This document shows positions 20,226-29,328 of a stretch of 64,000 nt of DNA, piece after piece. How positions within the stretch are numbered: position 1 is the first letter of the stretch; the number at the start of each line of letters is the position of its first letter. The notes under the pieces were generated by a model. That model was not told the origin of the DNA. It searched no databases and saw nothing but the letters and a program-made list of their open reading frames with translations. The position numbers and the translations under genes are program-made. The stretch is taken from the NCBI GenBank assembly GCA_964251665.1, contig CAXUKO010000009.1, forward strand, positions 186,001 to 250,000, given 5' to 3'. The DNA is from JBBQLG01 sp964251665 (GTDB lineage: Bacteria; Bacteroidota; Bacteroidia; Cytophagales; Spirosomataceae).

Positions 20226-23200
20226 ATGCAGCCATTCCGCTTTCCCAATTCACTCCCAATCTTAGTTTGTGCACTTATTCTGGTTCAATCGTCGGTTGGC
20301 TGGGCACAGCGAACGCTGAGCTTTACCGAACCGGATGCGCACTATCGCACGGGCATCGAGCTCTTTGAGAAAAATAATTATGCCGCATCCCGCTACGAGT
20401 TTGGGCAGTACCTTGAACGGCGGGCGCTGTCGGATAATCTGCGCAGCACAACCGGAACCCCCACCGCCGATCAGAACGCCGTTTCGGCTGAGTATTACAT
20501 CGCGCTGACAAGTTTGTACATCGATGAGCCGGGCGCCGAGGTGCTGGTCGACCGATTCGTGAAGAACCATAGCGAACACCCCAAAGCGGCCCAGTTGTAC
20601 GGTGATCTGGGTACCTATTATTACACGAAAGAAGACTATAACCGCGCCATCGGTTTTTTGGAGAAAGCCGTTGGCGGTCCGGCGTCCCGGCAATCCGGTA
20701 CTGCCAGTCGTCGGTCTGACGTAGCCTATAAACTGGCCGTATCGTATTATAATACCCAGGCCCTGGCGAAAGCATTACCGCTCTTCAATGAACTCAAGGG
20801 CGGTACCGACCCGACAATCGCGCCCAGTGCTTCTTATTATGCCGGGGTTATCAATTTCCGTAACAACAACTTCAGCGAAGCCATCACTGACTTTCGGCGG
20901 GCCGGAGCGGATACCCGTTACCAGAACGAGATTCCCAACTGGATCGCGCAGGCGCTGTACCGTGAGCGACGGTACGATGAACTGGTCGCCTACACCGAGC
21001 CGCTCCTGCAACGCAACAATACGAACGCCCTGAGCGAGGTTGCGCTGTTTACCGCCGAGGTGTATTACAGGCAGGGGCAGTATGCGAAGGCGCTGCCGCT
21101 TTATAAGCGGTTCATGGCCGTCAAGGGCGCACAGGCACCGGCGGCCGTCAAATTCCGGTACGGTCAGTCGCTGTTTAAAACCGGCGACTATACCGGAGCC
21201 ATCGCCCAGTTGAAACCTGTGGCGGGTGGAAAAGACACGACCGCTCAGTTTGCTGCTTATACCCTGGGGGTCAGCTACCTGCAAACCCAGAACCCGACCT
21301 ACGCCCTGACGGCTTTCGATCAGGCTGCGCGGCTACCCTTTAATAAGGCTATTCAGGAAGAAGCCGTCTTTACGCACGCAAAATTGCAACTGGACGTAAA
21401 CAACGGGGCCGGTGCGGTAAAAGAACTGACGGATTTCAATAAACGATACCCCGATAGTGCGTTTGAGAACGAAGCCAACGAACTGCTCAGCGAATCCTAC
21501 TTAGCATCGAATAACTACGCAGCTGCGATTGCTTACATCGAGTCGCTGAAACGCCGGACGCCTAAAATCAACGCGACCTATCAGCGACTGACCTACAATC
21601 AGGGGGTCAACGATTACAACGCCGACCGCTACGAGGTGGCCATCCGCAACTTCGATAAATCGTTGCAGACCGCGCCCGATGCCTCGCTGAAAACATCGGC
21701 CCAGTTCTGGAAGGCGGAATCACTGTCGGCCCTGAAACGCTACGATGAGGCCATTCCGCTGTATGGTCAGGTTCGATCGGGCGAAAACGGGGAGCAGAGC
21801 CTGTACGCGCTGGGCTATGCCTACTATAATAAGAAGGACTATCCCCGCGCCCTGACCTACTTCCAGAATTACCTCAAAGCCAGCCCGGCCGATCCGGCGT
21901 CGGCGCAGGATGCCGTGGTGCGGATTGCCGACTGCTATTTTGCCGCTAAGCAATACAACGACGCCATGCGGAATTACGAGCAGGTGATTGCCCGGAACGG
22001 CGTCGACCGGGATTACGCGTCCTATCAGAAAGGGCTGATTCTGTCGTACGTGGGGCGGGATACCGAAGCCAAAGCGCAGTTTGATCAGATTCAGCGGCAG
22101 AATCCCAATTCACGTTATGCCGATGAAGCCCTGTTTCAGGCGGCTAACGTTGATTTTGAGAAGGGGGCGTATCAGTCCGCTATCACCGGCTTTTCGCGGC
22201 TCATCCGGGACAAACCCCAGAGTGCGCTGCTGCCTCAGACCCTGCTGAAACGGGCCGTTGCCTACGACAACTTACAGCAGTACGATCCCGCCATTGCCGA
22301 TTACCGGCGTATCCTGAGCGACTACGGCAATACCCCGGTAGCCCAGAGTGCCCTGCTCGGTTTACAGAACAGCCTGAACGATGCCGGCCGACCCGAAGAA
22401 TTCAATCAGGCGCTGGGACAGTATAAGAAAGGGAATCCCGGCAGCTCCGACGTGGAGAAGGTCGAATTCGATAACGCCAAAAATATTTACGGTAATGAGA
22501 AATATCCGCAGGCCATTCAGGCACTGCTGGCCTTCATTGAGGAATACCCAAACAGCCCGAATACGAACGAGGCCCGGTATTACATCGGGGAATCGTACAA
22601 CCGCACTGGAGACGCGGCCAATGCGCTGCGGTATTATTATACGGTGATGACGGATGGTAAGTCGGATTTTGTGGTACGGTCGGCCAGTCGGGCAGCTGAA
22701 CTGGAGCGGACGCAGAAAAACTTTCCCCGGGCGGTACGCAACTACCAGTTCCTGCTGGGCCGGTCGAGTCAGAAAACAGATCAGGTAGCGGCTCAGCTTG
22801 GGTTGATGGATACCTATCTGGCCTATAATAAACCCGACTCTGCGGTGGTTTTTGCCCGCGAGGTGCTCACTGCCGGGAGCGTGGTGGCGGGCGCGCAGAA
22901 CCGGGCGCAGTTGGCTCTGGGTAAGGCGGCTTCTATGAAAAATGATTTTAAAACCGCCCAGACCGAGTTCGAGCGGACAATTGCGCTGGCGAAGGACGTC
23001 AACGGCGCGGAGGCTAACTACCGCATCGGGCAGATGCTGTACCAGCAGAAGAAATACAAAGAGTCCATTGCTACCCTGCTGAAGTTCAACGAACTGTTTG
23101 CGGACTTCGATTACTGGAAAGGCAAAGCATTCATATTAGTTGCGGATAATAACGTCGGCCTGAATGAATTCGCTCAGGCCCGGGCCGTGCTGAACTCAAT

Positions 23201-23276
23201 CATCGAGAATGCCGGCATCGACGAAATCGTTACCGAAGCCAAACAGAAACTGGCCGCTCTGGAAGGGAAGAATTAA
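20226..23276 (+). CDS. Large exported TPR-repeat protein
   Basis: 1016 residues. A signal peptide (ILVCALILVQSSVGWAQ) is followed by almost continuous TPR/Sel1-like repeats to the end (YNRAIGFLEKAVG, FSEAITDFRRAGA, YAKALPLYKRFMA, YPRALTYFQNYLKASP, and others), with frequent YYIGESYNRTGD-type BamD/YbgF-like units. It is probably a periplasmic or outer-membrane scaffold. It heads a same-strand run followed by a beta-barrel protein, an HU/SPOR protein and a TonB-like protein, a grouping that suggests one envelope function. Confidence 0.85.
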   Translation: MQPFRFPNSLPILVCALILVQSSVGWAQRTLSFTEPDAHYRTGIELFEKNNYAASRYEFGQYLERRALSDNLRSTTGTPTADQNAVSAEYYIALTSLYIDEPGAEVLVDRFVKNHSEHPKAAQLYGDLGTYYYTKEDYNRAIGFLEKAVGGPASRQSGTASRRSDVAYKLAVSYYNTQALAKALPLFNELKGGTDPTIAPSASYYAGVINFRNNNFSEAITDFRRAGADTRYQNEIPNWIAQALYRERRYDELVAYTEPLLQRNNTNALSEVALFTAEVYYRQGQYAKALPLYKRFMAVKGAQAPAAVKFRYGQSLFKTGDYTGAIAQLKPVAGGKDTTAQFAAYTLGVSYLQTQNPTYALTAFDQAARLPFNKAIQEEAVFTHAKLQLDVNNGAGAVKELTDFNKRYPDSAFENEANELLSESYLASNNYAAAIAYIESLKRRTPKINATYQRLTYNQGVNDYNADRYEVAIRNFDKSLQTAPDASLKTSAQFWKAESLSALKRYDEAIPLYGQVRSGENGEQSLYALGYAYYNKKDYPRALTYFQNYLKASPADPASAQDAVVRIADCYFAAKQYNDAMRNYEQVIARNGVDRDYASYQKGLILSYVGRDTEAKAQFDQIQRQNPNSRYADEALFQAANVDFEKGAYQSAITGFSRLIRDKPQSALLPQTLLKRAVAYDNLQQYDPAIADYRRILSDYGNTPVAQSALLGLQNSLNDAGRPEEFNQALGQYKKGNPGSSDVEKVEFDNAKNIYGNEKYPQAIQALLAFIEEYPNSPNTNEARYYIGESYNRTGDAANALRYYYTVMTDGKSDFVVRSASRAAELERTQKNFPRAVRNYQFLLGRSSQKTDQVAAQLGLMDTYLAYNKPDSAVVFAREVLTAGSVVAGAQNRAQLALGKAASMKNDFKTAQTEFERTIALAKDVNGAEANYRIGQMLYQQKKYKESIATLLKFNELFADFDYWKGKAFILVADNNVGLNEFAQARAVLNSIIENAGIDEIVTEAKQKLAALEGKN

Positions 23277-23279
23277 GTG

Positions 23280-23325
23280 GTGGCTACAGGTTGGCAGCGT
23301 TAGAAAACGACCAACCTGTAGCCAC
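23280..23325 (+). terminator. 15-bp hairpin between TPR and beta-barrel genes
   Basis: Arms GTGGCTACAGGTTGG (23280-23294) and its exact complement (23311-23325) with a 16-nt loop. No T-run follows, so this may be a partial terminator or processing site that adjusts expression within the run. Confidence 0.5.
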
Positions 23326-23351
23326 GAACTAACCACTACAAACCATTACCT

Positions 23352-25061
23352 ATGCCTTATTTTCGTTACCCTTTTCTAGTTAAGCCTGCACTGCTCACCG
23401 CAGGTCTGGTTACCCTGTCGCTGTCAGGATTCGCCCAGCAGCCCACCAAACCGACGAAACCGGTCCGGGAAGGTGAAATTGATAACCAGGAAATCACCGT
23501 TGAGAAAAGCCGTAAAATTGATCTGCCACCGGCTAACCGGATTTTCACCAAGATTCCGTCCGTTAAAACGACTGATGAGCAGCGCAAATTGACCTACGAG
23601 TTTCAGGACCGTAAATTAACGGTAGGAGATCCCCGGATTCAGCTGACTCCGCTGGCGACTGCAACCGGTCAGGCCGACGCGCAGCCAGCGTTCAATAATT
23701 ATGTGAAACTGGGGGGCGGGAACTACGGTACCTTTCTGGGCGACGCCTTTGTGGGCATTCACGATCAGCCGAATTATGGCGTAGAAGCTTCATTGAAGCA
23801 TATTTCCTCCAGTATCGGCCCGGTCGATGGCAAGAACTCGGCCCAGAGCGATACCCGGCTGAAAGTGTCCGGCAAGTATCTGACGGATCTGTTTAAACTA
23901 ACGGGTTCCCTCGGGTATGACCGGGAACAATATTATTTCTATGGTTACCGGCCTGGCCCAGAGGTAGTTAACCGTGATCAAATAAAGCAGCGCTTAAACA
24001 CATTTAGGGTAAATCTGGGCATTGAGAACGTCAGCAGCGAAACGGCTATCGACTATTCGCTGAAAACAGGCCTCACTACGCTGCACGATTATTACAACGC
24101 GTCCGAAACAGACTGGGGCACAAATTTTAAATCGTCGGTGGGCATTACGGATAATGTGGTCGCCCTGCTAACTGCCGACGCCTACGTCACGCAGCGCAGC
24201 GACGGTCCGGTGGATAACCGTAACCTGTTTCGCGTTCGACCGGCTTTCAAGTACACCTCGCCGGTATTTACCGTAACCGCAGCTATCAATGCGGTCAACG
24301 AAACCGATCGGCGCCTGGGCATCAATAACACCCGTGCTTTCCCGGTGGTGGACATTGATGTGGTACCGACGAGCAACATTCACTTTTTCGGTGGGGTCGA
24401 TGGGGATGTCGTACGAAATACCCTGCGGTCTTTTCTGAGTGAGAACCGCTGGCTGGCTCCGCAGGTGGTCCTGGCGAATACCACCAAAACACTGGATGGG
24501 TATGTCGGCTCAAAAGGAGAATTAGGATCAGGCTTCAGTTACGAAGGTCGGGTCTCCTACGCCCAGTATCGTAATTTCTACACCTTCAACAACTCGCTGA
24601 GCGTTACCGGGGCTGACACGGCGAAGTTTTTCGTCCTTTACGATGGCGGTAACGCTAAAGTCACGACCATTACGGGGCAGATCGGCTATAACCAGAAAGA
24701 TAAATTCCGGTCGAATCTAAAAGTCGATGTCTTCAAGTATTCGCTCGACCGGCTCGAAGAAGCCTGGGGACGGCCGCAGATTGCCGGTACCTGGTCGAAT
24801 GCCTATATCCTGAATAAGAAATTATTTGTAACGGCGGATTTGTACTATTATCAGGGCATTAAAAACAAAAACTTCGTTACGAACACGGTTACGACCCTGA
24901 AACCCATTGTGGATGCCAACCTGAAAATTGACTATTTCTTAGGTCAGCAGCTATCCGCTTTCGTCGCGCTCAATAATATCCTGGGGCAGAATTACCAGCG
25001 GTATTTGTATTACAAAGTTCAGGGTCTTAACTTTCAGGGAGGAATTTCTTATTCCTTCTAA
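23352..25061 (+). CDS. Outer-membrane beta-barrel protein (TonB-receptor-like, no plug)
   Basis: 569 residues. Signal peptide (ALLTAGLVTLSLSGFAQ), then a Pro/Lys-rich linker, then alternating amphipathic strands to a C-terminal FQGGISYSF ending in Phe, the outer-membrane barrel signature. The last portion (LSAFVALNNILGQNYQRYLY) resembles the C-terminus of TonB-dependent receptors, but there is no plug domain or SusC-type carboxypeptidase-regulatory domain. Ligand unknown. It sits between the large TPR gene and the HU/SPOR gene, 23 bp from the latter, so co-transcription is likely. Confidence 0.8.
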   Translation: MPYFRYPFLVKPALLTAGLVTLSLSGFAQQPTKPTKPVREGEIDNQEITVEKSRKIDLPPANRIFTKIPSVKTTDEQRKLTYEFQDRKLTVGDPRIQLTPLATATGQADAQPAFNNYVKLGGGNYGTFLGDAFVGIHDQPNYGVEASLKHISSSIGPVDGKNSAQSDTRLKVSGKYLTDLFKLTGSLGYDREQYYFYGYRPGPEVVNRDQIKQRLNTFRVNLGIENVSSETAIDYSLKTGLTTLHDYYNASETDWGTNFKSSVGITDNVVALLTADAYVTQRSDGPVDNRNLFRVRPAFKYTSPVFTVTAAINAVNETDRRLGINNTRAFPVVDIDVVPTSNIHFFGGVDGDVVRNTLRSFLSENRWLAPQVVLANTTKTLDGYVGSKGELGSGFSYEGRVSYAQYRNFYTFNNSLSVTGADTAKFFVLYDGGNAKVTTITGQIGYNQKDKFRSNLKVDVFKYSLDRLEEAWGRPQIAGTWSNAYILNKKLFVTADLYYYQGIKNKNFVTNTVTTLKPIVDANLKIDYFLGQQLSAFVALNNILGQNYQRYLYYKVQGLNFQGGISYSF

Positions 25062-25084
25062 TCACTCCTGACCACCCTGCACCG

Positions 25085-26215
25085 ATGACTCCTGTTGGCG
25101 ATTACCTCAAGAAACTGTTGTATCAGTACGACTGTCTGGTCGTTCCCGAGTTTGGTGCTTTTCTGACGCATTACCTGCCTGCCTCGTTTTCTGAAGCGAC
25201 GGGTCAGTACCTGCCTCCCCGCAAGCGACTGGCCTTCAATGAAGCCCTGCGTTTGGACGACGGCATTCTTATTAATTATGTCATGCTGCATGAGTCGTTG
25301 ACCCGCGATGAGGCTCTGCGCTACATCAATGGGTTTGTGACGGCTATGAAGCAGCAGATTCGGGTGGGCGGCAGCTATACGCTTGATGGCGTTGGTCTGC
25401 TAACGACCAATGAAGAGGGCCGCCTGCAGTTTCATCCTGAGCTTCGCCATAATTTTGAGGCCGAATCCTACGGGTTTCAGCCCATTCAGGCGCAATACTG
25501 CGAATCGACCGAGGTAAGTTTACCCGTTTCGGTGCTGCCCTTTGTGTCCAATACGCTTCCTGCTGTGGCCGGTTCTTTGATGGAAGAAGGGCAACTGATG
25601 CCCATGCCGGTTCGTCGTCCGGTCTGGCACTGGGTAGCGGCTACACTGTTACTGGGGGCGATGGGTGTATACAGTTATTTTTCTGTTGTGCAGCAGGGAC
25701 AGTTATTGCAGAGTAGCTTGAGTCCGGCATCGCTGCTACGGATGCCAACATTGATGACCGAATCGGAGCCTGTACGTGTGCCTGTGTCAACGCCGGTAGT
25801 TACAGCCCCCCCGAAACCGATTGCTGTTGAATCTGCGCCTAAGGTCGCTCCAACTCCGCCGGTCGTGGCAGCTGCTCCTGTTGTGGCAGCGCCGGTCATT
25901 GTAGCCGCTAAACCGGTTACCGTGCCTTCAATCCGGAAAGCGGTTCCTACTTCGCGAAAACGGTTAGAACTGGTAGTTGCTAAACCATTTTTGGTAGTGG
26001 CAGGGAGCTTTTCGAGTCGTAGTAATGCCTTGCGGTTACAGCGCCGGTTGCGCAAAGCCGGTTATGAAGATGCGTACCTGATGGTGCCTAAACGTCGTCG
26101 TGAACTGATTAAAGTAGCGGCCTATGGTGCCACATCAGTGGTAGAAGCCGATACCGTTATGGCGAAACTCAGCGAATTAACGGGTACGCCAGCCTGGCTG
26201 ATGCGTACCCATTAA
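25085..26215 (+). CDS. HU-CCDC81-like and SPOR-domain membrane protein
   Basis: 376 residues. The N-terminal YLKKLLYQYDCLVVPEFGAF, RKRLAFNEALRLDDGILI and LDGVGLLTTNEEGRLQF match the paired prokaryotic HU domains of CCDC81-like proteins. A single transmembrane helix follows (HWVAATLLLGAMGVYSYFSV, about 178-198), then a Pro/Ala/Val-rich periplasmic linker and a SPOR domain at the C-terminus (FLVVAGSFSSRSNALRLQRR... YEDAYLMV). SPOR domains bind denuded septal glycan. This architecture is typical of Bacteroidota, possibly linking division-site glycan with a cytoplasmic partner. It is closed by a strong terminator. Confidence 0.86.
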   Translation: MTPVGDYLKKLLYQYDCLVVPEFGAFLTHYLPASFSEATGQYLPPRKRLAFNEALRLDDGILINYVMLHESLTRDEALRYINGFVTAMKQQIRVGGSYTLDGVGLLTTNEEGRLQFHPELRHNFEAESYGFQPIQAQYCESTEVSLPVSVLPFVSNTLPAVAGSLMEEGQLMPMPVRRPVWHWVAATLLLGAMGVYSYFSVVQQGQLLQSSLSPASLLRMPTLMTESEPVRVPVSTPVVTAPPKPIAVESAPKVAPTPPVVAAAPVVAAPVIVAAKPVTVPSIRKAVPTSRKRLELVVAKPFLVVAGSFSSRSNALRLQRRLRKAGYEDAYLMVPKRRRELIKVAAYGATSVVEADTVMAKLSELTGTPAWLMRTH

Positions 26216-26240
26216 TAGATGTACCTATACTAATAAGAGT

Positions 26241-26267
26241 AAGGCAGTCCGCAGACTGCCTTTTTTT
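26241..26267 (+). terminator. Intrinsic terminator
   Basis: Stem AAGGCAGTC (26241-26249) with GACTGCCTT (26254-26262), a 4-nt loop and a run of seven T residues from 26261. Ends the TPR-barrel-SPOR run. Confidence 0.9.
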
Positions 26268-26280
26268 ATATCCTGTCGCT

Positions 26281-26288
26281 TATCTTTG
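26281..26288 (+). promoter_or_regulatory. -7 box of the TonB-like gene (TATCTTTG)
   Basis: Exact TAnnTTTG consensus 20 bp upstream of the ATG at 26309, directly after the previous terminator, so the TonB-like/folC/trmB group has its own promoter. Confidence 0.65.
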
Positions 26289-26308
26289 CGGTCGTTCCGG
26301 TCTGGTAA

Positions 26309-27313
26309 ATGGCTCAGAACGATAAACGAAATACAGACATTCATCGTTTATCAATGGACTTTTCTGCCCTTTCTATGACACGCACTGCCTACGAAAACGA
26401 ACCTGAAGCCCGGATGCTGGCAGCTACCGGGGCTTTTGTCGTCACGGCCTTAGTCCTGATCGTACTGTTTTTCATTACGTTGTCTCATTCCATTCCGCAG
26501 CCACCGCCTATTCAGTTTGTGGAAGTGAATTTCGGTACGGACAATATCGGTAGTGGGAACATACAAACACGAAATAAACCCAATAACTCCAAACGGGCGG
26601 TGGAGGTGAAGAAAGCCGAGGATAAGCCGAATCCTAAGGTCACGACAACGAACCGGGTCGAGAAAACACCCGTCACACCGGTACCTAAAGTGGCTGAAGC
26701 GAAAGTTGCTAAAGTCGTTCGGGAACGACCTGATATTGCCTCTAAAGTCGAGAGTCCGGTTACGACACCTGAACGGCCGGAGCCCAAAAAAACAACGGCT
26801 ACTGCCCCCACTCCGACGCCCGCGCCACCAAGAGCCGAGCCCGTAAAGAAGGTAGAAACGGTTGACCCTAATGCCTTATACAAACGGTCATCGGGGGGCG
26901 GTGGGTCTAATGGTACTGTTGGTCGTGAATCAGGTACGGGAGGTAATAACAATGGCGATGACCGTTCGGGCGTCGGGGATAAAGGAAACCCCAACGGTAA
27001 AATCGACGCTAAAGGCTTATATGGTACACCGGGAGGGTCGGGTTCCGGGGTGAATTTTGATGTGTCCGGCTGGTCGATGAGTGGCCGCCCGTCTGTAAAT
27101 GATGATTCGGATGAAACCGGCAAGATCGTCTTTCAGCTAAAGGTTGATCAGAGTGGGGATATTATATCGGTCAGAACGCTTCAATCGAATGTAAGCCCAA
27201 CTGTGGCTGACTTATACCGGAAAGCGGTGCAGCGGCTCCGGTTGGTTCCCAAGTCGTCAGTAACGCCACCGGTCTCAACGGGTACCATTACGTTTATCAT
27301 CAAGTCAAAATAA
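26309..27313 (+). CDS. TonB-family energy transducer-like protein
   Basis: 334 residues. A cytoplasmic N-terminus of about 38 residues precedes one transmembrane helix (FVVTALVLIVLFFITL). A long Pro/Lys/Thr-rich spacer follows (KVEKTPVT..PEPKKTTATAPTPTPAPP), then a Gly/Asn-rich segment and a C-terminal TonB-like fold (GKIVFQLKVDQSGDIISVRT, TVADLYRKAVQRL, GTITFIIKSK). It would transmit proton-motive force to outer-membrane receptors, together with ExbB/ExbD, which are not in this window. The neighbouring barrel gene is a plausible partner. folC starts at the base after its stop codon. Confidence 0.8.
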   Translation: MAQNDKRNTDIHRLSMDFSALSMTRTAYENEPEARMLAATGAFVVTALVLIVLFFITLSHSIPQPPPIQFVEVNFGTDNIGSGNIQTRNKPNNSKRAVEVKKAEDKPNPKVTTTNRVEKTPVTPVPKVAEAKVAKVVRERPDIASKVESPVTTPERPEPKKTTATAPTPTPAPPRAEPVKKVETVDPNALYKRSSGGGGSNGTVGRESGTGGNNNGDDRSGVGDKGNPNGKIDAKGLYGTPGGSGSGVNFDVSGWSMSGRPSVNDDSDETGKIVFQLKVDQSGDIISVRTLQSNVSPTVADLYRKAVQRLRLVPKSSVTPPVSTGTITFIIKSK

Positions 27314-28618
27314 ATGGAGTACGCGCAGGCGGTAGCTTATCTGTATGACCGGCTGCCGGTATTTCACCGGATAGGAGCGAAGGCCCTTAAACCCGGCCTT
27401 GGGAATACCGAAGCGCTCTGTGCCGCTTTGGGAAATCCAGAGCGTCAATTTCGGGCTATTCACGTAGCGGGAACCAATGGTAAAGGCAGCACCTCGCATA
27501 TGTTGGCATCGGTTTATCAGGCCGCTGGCTACCGGGTTGGTCTGTACACGTCTCCCCATCTGAAATCATTTACCGAGCGCATTCGCATTAACGGGAAGCC
27601 CATATCCGATGCGGAGGTGGCTGAGTTCGTTACCCGTTACCAGTCGCTGATTGACTCCATCGAACCGTCTTTTTTTGAAGTCACGGTGGCCATCGCCTTC
27701 GATTACTTTGCCCGCCAAACGGTCGATATTGCTATCGTTGAGGTGGGCCTTGGCGGACGGCTCGATTCTACCAATGTCATTACCCCGCTGCTGTCGCTTA
27801 TTACCAATATTGGGTGGGATCATACCGATCTGTTAGGGGATACCCTGCCGCTGATTGCCGCTGAGAAAGCCGGCATTATCAAACCCGAAGTACCGGTGGT
27901 GATCGGGGAGACACATCCGGAAACAGCCGAGGTGTTTAGCCGGGTTGCCGACGCGCACCACGCACCTATTCATTTTGCCGATACGCTTTATTCGGCAACG
28001 GACAATGGTGTGCAGTCGGGTCGGAGGGAGGTAATTGTTGAATCGCACCCATCACTCACAAAAGAATCGTTTCACCTTGATTTAACAGGTGGCTATCAGG
28101 TAAAAAACCTGTTGGCTGTGCTGGCGACGGTATCGGAATTGCAGGTTGTTTTTCCGGTATCCAAGGTAGACCTGCATCGTGGGCTGGCTTCAGTTACGGA
28201 GACAACGGGCCTTAAAGGTCGTTTTCAGACGCTTCATGAGCATCCAACTGTGATCGTTGACACTGCGCACAATCAGCCGGGCATCATTGCCTTATTTGAA
28301 TCGATCCGGTCGCTGACGTATGTGCACTTACACCTTATTATTGGTTTCGTGCAGGATAAAGATGTAACGGCGGTGCTCCGTCTGTTGCCAGTGAATGCTT
28401 TATATTACCTGTGTCAGTTTGATTCTCCGCGGGCTATGCCTGTGGAGGCCTTACAACAGTTGACTACACAAGTTGGTCTGCTAACCGAACAACACAAGTC
28501 CCGGCTATTTTTAGACGTAAATCAGGCGCTTATTACCGCGCTTGCCGAAGCAGGGCCTGACGATTTGATTGTGGTGACGGGAAGTACCTACCTCGTGGCC
28601 GAATTAACCCATTTATAA
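27314..28618 (+). CDS. folC: Bifunctional folylpolyglutamate/dihydrofolate synthase
   Basis: 434 residues. The Mur-ligase-type P-loop VAGTNGKGSTSHMLASV and LYTSPHLKSFTERIRING match FolC, and further motifs are VEVGLGGRLDSTNVI, IGWDHTDLLG, AEKAGIIK and DTAHNQPG. It adds glutamate to dihydropteroate and/or to tetrahydrofolates in the cytoplasm. The start codon directly follows the TonB-like stop and the next gene starts 3 bp after its stop, so the three are almost certainly one transcript. Confidence 0.95.
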   Translation: MEYAQAVAYLYDRLPVFHRIGAKALKPGLGNTEALCAALGNPERQFRAIHVAGTNGKGSTSHMLASVYQAAGYRVGLYTSPHLKSFTERIRINGKPISDAEVAEFVTRYQSLIDSIEPSFFEVTVAIAFDYFARQTVDIAIVEVGLGGRLDSTNVITPLLSLITNIGWDHTDLLGDTLPLIAAEKAGIIKPEVPVVIGETHPETAEVFSRVADAHHAPIHFADTLYSATDNGVQSGRREVIVESHPSLTKESFHLDLTGGYQVKNLLAVLATVSELQVVFPVSKVDLHRGLASVTETTGLKGRFQTLHEHPTVIVDTAHNQPGIIALFESIRSLTYVHLHLIIGFVQDKDVTAVLRLLPVNALYYLCQFDSPRAMPVEALQQLTTQVGLLTEQHKSRLFLDVNQALITALAEAGPDDLIVVTGSTYLVAELTHL

Positions 28619-28621
28619 ACC

Positions 28622-29284
28622 GTGACTCGTAGAAAACAACATCGCTTTGAGCACAATGCTGAGAGCCCATACGTCATTGAGGCTGGTAAGCCGCAGTACA
28701 CAGCACTAAAAGGACAGTGGCGAGCCGAGTACTTTCACAACCAGCATCCAATTGTACTTGAACTCGCTTGTGGCAAGGGCGAATACACGGTTGGATTAGG
28801 TAAAGCTTATCCAGAGAAAAACTTTATTGGGGTCGATATCAAAGGCGATCGTATTGCCCGGGGTTCGCTGGCGGCTCAGGCGGTAGCACTCACAAACGTC
28901 GCTTTTTTGCGAACGGATATCCGCTATCTGCTGGAATTTTTTGGGGAAGGAGAGGTCGATGAGATCTGGATTACGTTTCCAGACCCGCAACCCCGGGACC
29001 GTCAGGAAAAGCACAGGCTAACTCACCCGGGATTTTTGAAACTGTATCGTCATGTCCTGGCGGATGATGGACTGTTGCATTTGAAAACGGATAATACTGA
29101 ATTTTTCGAGTATAGTTTACAAATGTTGCCAGTATCTGGTTTTACAAATATCATTTATACGCATGACCTCTACCAGTCGCCCCTTAATAATTTACATTTG
29201 GGAATTAAGACAAAGTATGAGGGTATGTTCTTCGAACAGGGATTTTCGATCAAATACCTGCAATGCAAAAAAGGCGCGGTATGA
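28622..29284 (+). CDS. trmB: tRNA (guanine-N7-)-methyltransferase
   Basis: 220 residues beginning at a GTG 3 bp after folC. SAM-binding motif LELACGKGEYTVGLGKAYP and VDIKGDRIARG, and the family signature FPDPQPRDRQEKHRLTHPGFL, identify TrmB, which makes m7G46 in tRNA. The C-terminal NLHLGIKTKYEGMFFEQGFSI is typical. The TGA stop lies within the loop of the terminator hairpin. Last gene of the TonB-like/folC/trmB unit. Confidence 0.95.
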   Translation: MTRRKQHRFEHNAESPYVIEAGKPQYTALKGQWRAEYFHNQHPIVLELACGKGEYTVGLGKAYPEKNFIGVDIKGDRIARGSLAAQAVALTNVAFLRTDIRYLLEFFGEGEVDEIWITFPDPQPRDRQEKHRLTHPGFLKLYRHVLADDGLLHLKTDNTEFFEYSLQMLPVSGFTNIIYTHDLYQSPLNNLHLGIKTKYEGMFFEQGFSIKYLQCKKGAV

Positions 29285-29298
29285 GCCGCGCCTTTTTT
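29267..29298. terminator. Bidirectional terminator between trmB and gapA
   Basis: 13-bp stem AAAAAAGGCGCGG (29267-29279) with its complement (29286-29298), flanked by A and T tracts so it can work in both directions. The trmB stop codon is in the loop. Confidence 0.9.
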
Positions 29299-29328
29299 AG
29301 AACTGTTACTAAACTAACCAGACTGGCT

